NCBI GenBank assembly: GCA_003519965.1
Contig: DOVS01000181.1
Location: 1-6,148, forward strand
DNA: 6,148 nt
Source of the DNA: Betaproteobacteria bacterium
GTDB taxonomy: Bacteria > Pseudomonadota > Gammaproteobacteria > Burkholderiales > UBA9220
Direction of reading: 5' to 3'
Part shown: piece by piece, positions 1 to 5,600 of the stretch
How the letters are laid out: each line of letters opens with the position of its first letter
Numbering within the stretch: position 1 is the first letter of the stretch
The notes under the pieces: generated by a model
The model's input: the letters and a program-made list of their open reading frames with translations, nothing else
The model's database searches: none
Told to the model about the DNA's origin: nothing
Made by a program: the position numbers and the translations under genes

Positions 1-9
1 GGCAGCGAC

Positions 10-52
10 TGGCCAGGGCATGCCTAAACGCCACCGCCGCTGTGCCTGGCCA
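10..52. repeat. Imperfect inverted repeat (hairpin) near the window edge
   Basis: TGGCCAGG-G-CA (10-20) is complementary to TGCCTGGCCA (43-52), with one bulged G at 18 and a loop of about 20 bases. It lies just after the small frame ending at 68. There is no T run on either side, so it is a poor rho-independent terminator. A 10-base palindrome, CCAACGTTGG (50-59), overlaps its edge. Its role is unknown. Confidence 0.45.
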
Positions 53-67
53 ACGTTGGTCTAGCGT

Positions 68-205
68 TCAGAATACGAGCGCCGCCTTCATCACGATAGG
101 GAGACCTACGAGGAAAAGACCAGTTTGGCGTAGCGCGGCGAAGATAACCGAATCCGCGTAAATAGCGCTATCGACCTTGGCGAAAACCCAATGCAGCACC
201 CTCAA
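68..205 (-). CDS. Possible small hydrophobic protein, 45 residues
   Basis: A short frame starts at TTG (205-203), preceded on the minus strand by GATGAGGTG, a fair ribosome site that leaves 5 bases before the start. It ends with TGA at 70-68. The product begins MRVLHWVFAKVDSAIYADSV. It carries a hydrophobic C-terminal half with LFLVGLPIVMKAALVF at the end, so it could be a single-span membrane peptide. I recognise no family. It could equally be the tail of a decayed larger gene, because the sequence just upstream also looks like broken membrane-protein coding. The TTG start and small size keep confidence low. Confidence 0.3.
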   Translation of the reverse strand: MRVLHWVFAKVDSAIYADSVIFAALRQTGLFLVGLPIVMKAALVF

Positions 206-296
206 CGGAACACCTCATCTTGCTCCATCGCGCCGGATCGATGAAGAATAGCTCGGTTGACTCTCGATGCTGAATTTTGCGGGCCGCGTTAAAACG

Positions 297-570
297 CTAG
301 GGATAAAAACGCTGCGGACGTCGCTCGGCTTCACCTCCGTTGCCGACCAGCGAAGAAACGGACCCGGCCTGGACGATGCTGCGGCCGACGCCCTCGATAA
401 GCAGCGAACTGACGAGGAAGACCCAGTAAATTGATGACGCCCAGGGCAAAGCCGATTACCTGAACCGCATGCGGAAACAATGGAAATGCGCCACGGCCAA
501 GTAATTGTCGTTGGCGAGACGCCAACGAGATAACAAGGATTCCGGCGCGAACGTCGGCAGCGACGACCAT
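297..570 (-). pseudogene. Possible remains of a small membrane-protein gene (frameshifted)
   Basis: No known family was recognised. From an ATG at 570 the minus strand encodes DVRAGILVISLASRQRQLLG, then a hydrophobic stretch QVIGFALGVIN. That frame then turns arginine-rich and ends at 331. Skipping a single T in the TTT run at 430-428 joins it to a frame reading YWVFLVSSLLIEGVGRSIV, which stays open to TAG at 299-297. The joined reading has about 91 residues with one continuous hydrophobic region. The codons on each side look more gene-like than those in the uncorrected frames. There is no good ribosome site at 570. It could be a decayed gene, a sequencing error in a real gene, or chance. Confidence 0.25.
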
Positions 571-660
571 CCAAACCCGCCGCGCGGGAAAATCCGCCGA
601 TTCGCTGAACTGCGCCGGCCGGGAAGGTCTTCATACCGATTGTCCGAACCAGCACCGTTG

Positions 661-2196
661 TTACATGTAATTGAACAACGATAATCCGGCAATCTGGGTA
701 AACGCTTTCTGCGCCGCCTCCAGGTTAACTTTCTGCTGCGTCAGTTGACTGACCGCCTTTGCGTAATCCAGATCCTGCAATCCAGACAACGTCGTCTGAT
801 ATTGCAGAGTCAGGTCTTGGCCGGCGCTTTGCGACGAGCTAATTTCCTTCATCCGCGCCCCGATGGACGCCCGGACAGTAGAAATGTTATCCATGTCGTT
901 GTTGATATTCGTCAGCGCTTTATTCAAGGCGTTTTGCAGCTTAGCGCCATCGGCGTCATTGTTGACTGGCGCTTCCAATACACTGGCGAGATCGTCTATG
1001 GTCTTGAATATGCTCTCGTTAGCACTCGCCTTCACGGTAAATCCGTCGCCGTTGGCAGGGCTGCCGGTAATCGTCGCCTGTATGCCATAGTCGGAATTAA
1101 CGGCGGGCACCGCCAGGTTGGAAAAATTAATGGCCTGGCCGCTGGTGTAAGTGCGTGGATAATTACCGGTGGCGGGCGGCGCTGCGCCGGTAATGACCGA
1201 ATTACCGCTCACATTGTCGATAATGTCGTAGCTTGTCGTCCCTGGGGTGATCGTGTAAGAACTTCCAGCAGCCGGCGCCCAGTTGAAGCTAGCGCCTACC
1301 CCGGGGATATTCGTGGGATTGCCGATATAGCTGAATGGCCCGCTCGTACTATTGTGGACATTGTCGGTTACGGTATAAGTACCCACACCAAAGGTCACGG
1401 TGAAGTTTTTCGCGCTGTTTTCCCAGGTCGCGGTGTCGGTAATCGTAACTTCGTTAGCGCCTCCAGGCGGCGGCACAGCCGTGGCGATATTACGAAACTG
1501 GATCGTATAATCCTTGCTGGTCGCGTTCGCCGCCCATTTGGATGGATCGAGGACATTACCAGGACCGATAATGCCGGTACCCGCGTTCGCCGCCCCCGGC
1601 GCCGCGGTGAAGGCGCCGTTACCGTCTTTAATATTCGTAAATACGCCCGAACCCGAGTCGCTGACCGCGATTTGGCGGGAAGACGCAATTTGCATCAAGC
1701 GCTGCCCTTGGTCACCGTTATAATTAACGACGTTAAATCCACCCGAGGCGGTCACGGTAAACGGCAGGGTCGCGCCCTTGTAGCCGGAAAATAGGTACAG
1801 ACCCGCGCCATCGGTGGTGTTGGCCTGTCCCACCAGCTCGTTGAACTTACTGCGTAGCTCGGTGGCGATATAGCCGCGGTTTGTGTTGTCGTAAGTCGGA
1901 TTCCCCGCGTCGACGGCAAGCGAATGAACCGATTGCAAGGTGCTTTGCACCGACGCCAACACCGACTCTTCCAACCCCAGACTACTGTTCGCGGCCTTCT
2001 GGTTGGTCAGGTATTGATCGTTCACCTTGGAGGATTGGGAAACCTCGAACGCCCGCGCCGCCGCGACGGGATCGTCCGCCGGCGCCAGAATACGCCGCCC
2101 GGACGCCAATTGCTGCTGAATCTTGAGCAACGCGCTGGTTTGATCGTTAATCGTAGCGACACTGCTATCGTAAAGCGTGCTGGTGCTAATACGCAT
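661..2196 (-). CDS. flgL: Flagellar hook-associated protein 3, FlgL (enlarged)
   Basis: FlgL forms the second hook-filament junction ring, between FlgK and the flagellin filament, after type III export. The flagellin-like N-terminal part is clear: MRISTSTLYDSSV, the QQLASGRRILAPADDPVAAA motif and AELRSKFNELVGQAN-like sequence (here ATELRSKFNELVGQAN), then GLYLFSGYK. The C-terminal coil ends in DLDYAKAVSQLTQQKVNLEA and a final LFNYM. With the start at 2196 the product has 511 residues, far more than the 317 of Salmonella. The excess is a Gly/Thr/Asn/Pro-rich beta-type insert at about 200-395, in the surface-exposed middle. The second of two adjacent ATG codons is chosen because of ribosome-site spacing and because family members begin MRIS. 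The other choice, 2199, adds one methionine. It overlaps no neighbour, but its ribosome site is shared with the flgK stop, so translation is probably coupled. No clear terminator was found after the TAA at 663-661. Confidence 0.96.
   Translation of the reverse strand: MRISTSTLYDSSVATINDQTSALLKIQQQLASGRRILAPADDPVAAARAFEVSQSSKVNDQYLTNQKAANSSLGLEESVLASVQSTLQSVHSLAVDAGNPTYDNTNRGYIATELRSKFNELVGQANTTDGAGLYLFSGYKGATLPFTVTASGGFNVVNYNGDQGQRLMQIASSRQIAVSDSGSGVFTNIKDGNGAFTAAPGAANAGTGIIGPGNVLDPSKWAANATSKDYTIQFRNIATAVPPPGGANEVTITDTATWENSAKNFTVTFGVGTYTVTDNVHNSTSGPFSYIGNPTNIPGVGASFNWAPAAGSSYTITPGTTSYDIIDNVSGNSVITGAAPPATGNYPRTYTSGQAINFSNLAVPAVNSDYGIQATITGSPANGDGFTVKASANESIFKTIDDLASVLEAPVNNDADGAKLQNALNKALTNINNDMDNISTVRASIGARMKEISSSQSAGQDLTLQYQTTLSGLQDLDYAKAVSQLTQQKVNLEAAQKAFTQIAGLSLFNYM
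1030..1404 (-). repeat. Insert in flgL containing modules related to those of FlgK
   Basis: FlgL residues 266-390 (counted from the ATG at 2199) hold NFTVTFGVGTYTVTDN, then TSYDIIDNVSGNSVITG, TYTSGQAINFS and ATITGSPANGDGFTVKA. The second half follows the same order as the FlgK modules: a (T/S)(F/Y)D(V/I)(V/I)DN strand, a YT(A/S)GxxIxF strand and an IxGxPxxGDxFTV strand. The first half may be a partial copy. This explains much of the unusual length of FlgL. The match is judged by eye. Confidence 0.6.
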
Positions 2197-2199
2197 CAT

Positions 2200-2210
2200 T
2201 CACCTCCTTA
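2200..2210 (-). promoter_or_regulatory. Perfect Shine-Dalgarno site of flgL, fused to the flgK stop codon
   Basis: The minus strand reads TAAGGAGGTGA directly followed by ATGATG. All 11 bases are complementary to the usual 3' end of 16S rRNA. Its first three bases are the flgK TAA stop. From the AGGAGG core there are only 3 bases to the first ATG (2199) but 6 to the second (2196). This favours the second ATG as the flgL start. Confidence 0.85.
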
Positions 2211-4394
2211 GCTTCCCAGGCTGAGCAGCGTATCGAACATTTTAGTCGCCACCTGGATCATTTTACCGGCGGCTTGGTAAGCCTGCTGGTAACGCAGCAA
2301 ATTAGCCGCCTCTTCGTCCATGTTGACGCCGGACAGGGACTGCTGCTCCTGCTTAACCTGAGCAACCAGCGTCGTCTGCGCCTCGCTGGTGACTTGCAGT
2401 TCCCGCGTTTTATTACCCACGTCGCTGACCATCTGGCCGTAAGCGCCGAGATAAGAAGTGGTGGCGGTTCCAGAGGAGCTGGCCACCATGGTGTTCTTGG
2501 TTTGCAAGCCCGCCAATAGTAATGCGTTACGATTGTCCGCCACGCCGCCGCTATTGGAGTCGACAGTGAACGCATCGCCCGCGCTGGGCGTACCGCTGAT
2601 TTTCACCGTCCATCCATTGAACGAAATCGGCGCACCTGCCGTATAAGCCACATTCACCGTCGGCGAACCGGTCGTCGCCCCGGTCACGTTAAACGTGGTG
2701 GGCGGATTATTGAAGGTAATCGTCACCGGGCTGGCAATATTGGGATCGGGGCCGAATTGTGTCGCCGGAGGAATCGGCGCCGCCGCGGTAATCGTTCCCG
2801 TTCCGCCGTTGCCCGCCCCGGCCGTCGACACGGTGTTATCGACGGTAAACGTATCGCCGGTATTGGGCGCGCCGTTGATTTGCATCCGCCAACCATTGTA
2901 ATCGATGTTATTGCCCGCCGTGTAGGTCATGTTGCTGGCCAGGGTTGCGCCATTCGTGTTATCCACCACGTCGAATGTCGTCGGGCTGGTGAAGGTAACC
3001 GTTACTTTATCGTTAAAGGGATTGACCGCGCCCAGATCGATAGCGCCGGTGCCGGTATTAGCGGCGGCGGTAGCGGTCGCCATCGGCGCGGCGGCGGCGA
3101 CGCCTTCCGTATTCGTCAGGGCGACCTTGAGATCGCGAGCGCCGTCGACCGTCGGCTGAATCAAGAAGCTATCCCCCGCCACTGGCGCACCGCTCGCGTT
3201 GAGCGTTAAGCCATCCACCGTTTGCGGCAAGGCGCCGTTATTAATCAACACCGCGTTGTCGGACAAGCGGGTGAGCGTATAATTCGCGCCGCCATCCGAG
3301 GTTAAGCGGTAATCGCTGGTGGTCAACGCCCGCACGTCGGTAATACTCGCCGTTACCACGCCCGTACCGGCGTTTGTGCTGCGCGTCGAAATCTTAGGCT
3401 GGGCGACGGTGAAAAAATCTTTTCCCAGCGTACCGTTGAGATCGGCGCCCAACCGCTGCTGGTCGTTGAACGTTTGTCCCACCGCAATCGCAATACGTCC
3501 CAACTCATTCTGCGCGCTGTTCAGGGACTGGCTGCGAAATGTTAACAACCCGCCTAGCTGGCCGCCCTGCAGCAAATCGGATTTGATGGGCACCTGGCTA
3601 TTGCCAATTTTATAATAAACGTCCAGATTCGCCGGATCCTCCGTGGAAGGCTTCGTCGTCAGCGTGGTGGCCGACTGCCCGACCACCAGCGCCTGGCCGT
3701 TGCCGATGAAGACATTAAAGCTGCCGTCTCCCTGGGTGACTACGTTTGCCTTAATCAGCTTATTAAGCTCCCCCACCAATTGCTCGCGCTTATCGTGCAG
3801 ATCATTCGCCTTAAAATTGCCGGCGGAGCTTTCGGCGAGCACGATCTGATGGTTCATCTCGGCAATTTGTTGGGCGTAGGAATTAATTTCGCTGACCATG
3901 CTGGTGATCTGGGTATTCACGCCGTCGCGCAATTGCGACAGGCGGTCGTTCAACGCCGAAAATCGCGCCACCAGCGCTTGACCGCCGCTAATCATGGATT
4001 GCCGCGAGGGAATCGACGAGGGATTGGCGGCCACGTCGTTCGCCCCCTGGAAAAAATCTTGTAACGCCGGAGACAAGCCGGCGGTGGAATCCCCCAGCAT
4101 GTTGTCTATCTGCTGCATTTGCGTGTAATAGGTATTGAGTTGATTGCTCTGCGTATCCGTCTGCCGCACCTGGCTATCCAAGTATTGGCTATAGATGCGT
4201 TTCACATTATCGACCGTCACCCCCTGGCCGAAGAAACCCACGCCGCTAAACAGCGGCACCTGGGTGCTCTGCACAATCTGTTGGCGATGATAACCGTCAG
4301 TATTAGCGTTGGCGATATTGTGCTCGGTGGTCACCAACCCCGCCTGGGCGGTGCTCAGCGCGCCCACGCCGATGCCGTAAATCCCCGATCCCAT
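2208..4394 (-). CDS. flgK: Flagellar hook-associated protein 1, FlgK (enlarged)
   Basis: FlgK forms the first ring of the hook-filament junction. It leaves the cell through the flagellar type III export channel and polymerises on the hook tip below FlgL. The N-terminal region is typical: GIGVGALSTAQAGLVTTEHN followed by IANANTDGYHRQQI, with heptad-rich coil regions at about 65-215. The C-terminus is also typical (NMDEEAANLLRYQQAYQAAG, then KMIQVATKMFDTLL). The product has 728 residues against 553 in Salmonella. The excess lies in the middle, about 330-620, a Gly/Thr/Asn/Ala-rich beta-type region. It contains two tandem related modules (443-520 and 531-613) and a more diverged one before them (about 340-418). 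The ATG has AAGGAGA at 4407-4401, six bases upstream. An ATG 5 bases earlier is out of frame. Transcription probably begins at the FliA-type promoter 40-67 bases upstream. The TAA stop lies inside the flgL ribosome binding site, so the two genes are coupled. Confidence 0.97.
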   Translation of the reverse strand: MGSGIYGIGVGALSTAQAGLVTTEHNIANANTDGYHRQQIVQSTQVPLFSGVGFFGQGVTVDNVKRIYSQYLDSQVRQTDTQSNQLNTYYTQMQQIDNMLGDSTAGLSPALQDFFQGANDVAANPSSIPSRQSMISGGQALVARFSALNDRLSQLRDGVNTQITSMVSEINSYAQQIAEMNHQIVLAESSAGNFKANDLHDKREQLVGELNKLIKANVVTQGDGSFNVFIGNGQALVVGQSATTLTTKPSTEDPANLDVYYKIGNSQVPIKSDLLQGGQLGGLLTFRSQSLNSAQNELGRIAIAVGQTFNDQQRLGADLNGTLGKDFFTVAQPKISTRSTNAGTGVVTASITDVRALTTSDYRLTSDGGANYTLTRLSDNAVLINNGALPQTVDGLTLNASGAPVAGDSFLIQPTVDGARDLKVALTNTEGVAAAAPMATATAAANTGTGAIDLGAVNPFNDKVTVTFTSPTTFDVVDNTNGATLASNMTYTAGNNIDYNGWRMQINGAPNTGDTFTVDNTVSTAGAGNGGTGTITAAAPIPPATQFGPDPNIASPVTITFNNPPTTFNVTGATTGSPTVNVAYTAGAPISFNGWTVKISGTPSAGDAFTVDSNSGGVADNRNALLLAGLQTKNTMVASSSGTATTSYLGAYGQMVSDVGNKTRELQVTSEAQTTLVAQVKQEQQSLSGVNMDEEAANLLRYQQAYQAAGKMIQVATKMFDTLLSLGS
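2556..3068 (-). repeat. Two tandem beta-rich modules inside flgK
   Basis: FlgK residues 443-520 and 531-613 are two copies of one module of about 80 residues. Each copy opens with NTGTGAI or GTGTITA. Next comes VTVTFTSPTTFDVVDN or VTITFNNPPTTFNVTG, then TYTAGNNIDYNGWRMQINGA or AYTAGAPISFNGWTVKISGT, and finally TGDTFTVDN or AGDAFTVDS. The DNA is also clearly related around the last motif, which suggests an internal duplication that has since diverged. The modules sit where FlgK exposes its outer domains, so they are probably surface decoration and not part of the polymerising core. Confidence 0.8.
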
Positions 4395-4434
4395 GTCATG
4401 TCTCCTTCTTGCGCCGCCGCCGCGCTACAGTTGA

Positions 4435-4461
4435 CTAACGGCAAAATCCGCTAAAACTTGA
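4435..4461 (-). promoter_or_regulatory. Sigma28 (FliA) promoter for flgKL
   Basis: On the minus strand, TCAAGTTT (4461-4454), an 11-base spacer and GCCGTTAG (4442-4435) match the flagellar sigma28 consensus TAAAGTTT-N11-GCCGATAA. There is one mismatch in the -35 element and two in the -10 element, and the spacing is exact. The predicted start is near 4428, giving a leader of about 34 bases before the flgK ATG. flgKL is a known class of FliA-dependent late genes in enteric bacteria, and the terminator just upstream supports an independent transcript. An imperfect 19-base palindrome (4450-4468) overlaps the -35 element. Confidence 0.8.
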
Positions 4462-4510
4462 AGTTAGCCGCCGGAAAATCGTGTGCGGCATACCGCTTTT
4501 CCTAGGTTAG

Positions 4511-4526
4511 AGCATAAAGCATGCCA
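4511..4526 (-). promoter_or_regulatory. Possible sigma54 (RpoN) promoter upstream of flgK
   Basis: The minus strand reads TGGCATG-CTTT-ATGCT against the sigma54 consensus TGGCACG-N4-TTGCW. The GG and GC elements have the required spacing (GG at 4525-4524, GC at 4513-4512). It would start RNA near 4500, about 105 bases before flgK. RpoN control of late flagellar genes is known in Pseudomonas and Vibrio. Here it competes with a better placed sigma28 match, and no activator site was recognised, so it may be chance. Confidence 0.4.
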
Positions 4527-4581
4527 AGCGCCGCCACAGCCTGCTAAAGGGAAGAAACCGCCGGCGTCGCCCAAGATAGCG

Positions 4582-4608
4582 AAAAAAGGAGCGGCAATCA
4601 CTGCCGCT
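4582..4608 (-). terminator. Rho-independent terminator after flgJ
   Basis: Read on the minus strand, AGCGGCA (4608-4602), loop GTGAT, and TGCCGCT (4596-4590) form a perfect 7-bp GC-rich stem. It is followed by CC and six T residues (4587-4582). It lies 37 bases past the flgJ stop and upstream of both promoter candidates for flgK. It should therefore end or reduce transcription arriving from the basal-body genes and leave flgKL under its own control. Confidence 0.88.
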
Positions 4609-4644
4609 AACACGGCAAAAATCGCCAATGCGCCAAGAGCGCGG

Positions 4645-5577
4645 CTAGCTAGCTAGCGCTTCGCGCATCGCCTGACTGTGGATCACCCGCGTGAGCTTGT
4701 CGGCGTACATAGGATCGGTGGCATAGCCGGCGCGCTGCAATCCTTTGGCGAAAACAGCCGCATCCGCGCCGCCGGCAAGCGCCGGGGCATAGCGCGGGTT
4801 GTTTTTCAACAGACGTGCGTAATCGCGAAAGCCCTCGGCATAAGAAGTATAGGCGCGGAACGGCTCCCGCCGGGTGGTCGGCTTGCCGTTCACATATTCG
4901 GTCGTGGTCGCGTAAGCCACCGCGCCATGCCAGTCCGGACCCGCTTTAATGCCGAATAGATTATAACTCGGGCCGCCATCCGGCCGGTGAATTTCATGCC
5001 GCCCCCAACCGCTTTCCAAGGCGGCCTGCGCCAGTAGAAAATGCGGAGGAACGCCTAAATCGCGGGCGGCTTGCGCGGCATGCGGCCATAAGCGATTAAC
5101 GAAGTGCTGCGGCGATGAGGCGGGTTGCGCCTCGCTCGCCGTCGCGGCGCTTACCGCCGGCGGCGTCGGCGCTTGCCGGCCGGGAAGCGCGATCCCGGCC
5201 CGGCCCGGCAAGGAAATCCCCGCAACGGGTGCGGAAACAGGCTGCTGATCGGAAACTTTTCCACCAGCCCCTCCCTCGCGAGAAAACTGCTTCGACAACA
5301 AATCCGCTATGCCCAGCCCTGGGCCGGACGCCATTTTTTCCGCCAACTGCTGATCCAACAGCGACATGTACAAGCGGCTCTGATTATTATCCATCAGAGA
5401 ATCGCTGGGTACGGTCGCACGCATGCTCTTCAGCATCATGTTAAGAAACAGCGACTCGAACTGCTGCGCTACCGCTTTCAGCGCTTGCTGCGGCTTCTGT
5501 TTGGCCGCAAGGCGCAAAGCCCCCAGGCTCTGCACATTGAGCGCCAATCGATCGGCCATGTCTGTCGAGGTAATCAC
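4645..5577 (-). CDS. flgJ: Peptidoglycan hydrolase / rod-capping protein FlgJ (dual domain)
   Basis: FlgJ is exported to the periplasm. There its N-terminal part supports rod assembly and its C-terminal part cuts peptidoglycan so the rod can pass. The product is 310 residues, close to the Salmonella protein (316). Residues 30-97 are the rod-binding domain (QALKAVAQQFESLFLNMMLKSM, then the LLDQQLAEKM and GLGIADLL motifs). Residues 100-156 are a Gly/Pro/Ala/Ser linker holding a doubled LPGR (122-126 and 130-134). Residues 157-305 are a glucosaminidase-type (GH73) domain with the acid E188 in ALESGWGR, YNLFGIKA at 205-212, E227 in TEYVNG and D252 in RDYARLL. These three acids sit 4 residues beyond the Salmonella FlgJ active-site residues E184, E223 and D248 as I remember them, so the enzyme looks intact. 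The start is GTG with a weak AGGA 10 bases upstream (5591-5588). The ATG at 5559 has no better ribosome site. A terminator follows the gene. Confidence 0.96.
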   Translation of the reverse strand: MITSTDMADRLALNVQSLGALRLAAKQKPQQALKAVAQQFESLFLNMMLKSMRATVPSDSLMDNNQSRLYMSLLDQQLAEKMASGPGLGIADLLSKQFSREGGAGGKVSDQQPVSAPVAGISLPGRAGIALPGRQAPTPPAVSAATASEAQPASSPQHFVNRLWPHAAQAARDLGVPPHFLLAQAALESGWGRHEIHRPDGGPSYNLFGIKAGPDWHGAVAYATTTEYVNGKPTTRREPFRAYTSYAEGFRDYARLLKNNPRYAPALAGGADAAVFAKGLQRAGYATDPMYADKLTRVIHSQAMREALAS

Positions 5578-5600
5578 CGGTCAGGCATCCTATGCTTCAA

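Noticed and set aside
576..588. Short GC hairpin CCCGC-GCG-GCGGG after flgL as a terminator
   Set aside because: The stem has only 5 bp, the loop has three bases, and only three T residues follow on the minus strand. This is too weak to call the flgL terminator.
215..655. Minus-strand open frame of 146 codons downstream of flgL
   Set aside because: The product is rich in Arg, Ser and Pro without any hydrophobic or domain pattern, and there is no ribosome site. Parts of the other two frames look more gene-like, so it is probably not translated.
745..1794. Long open frame (349 codons) on the plus strand opposite flgL
   Set aside because: It lies fully inside flgL in antisense, is arginine-rich with no domain-like pattern, and is explained by the codon composition of flgL. 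flgL is certain from its conserved ends.
2757..3209. Plus-strand open frame of 150 codons opposite flgK
   Set aside because: It mirrors the repetitive Gly/Thr/Ala-rich middle of flgK, and its arginine-rich product looks like a shadow.
4644..4657. GCTA tandem repeat at the flgJ stop codon
   Set aside because: It has only about three and a half units of four bases. It is self-complementary, but there is no sign of slippage effects, and the reading frame ends normally inside it.
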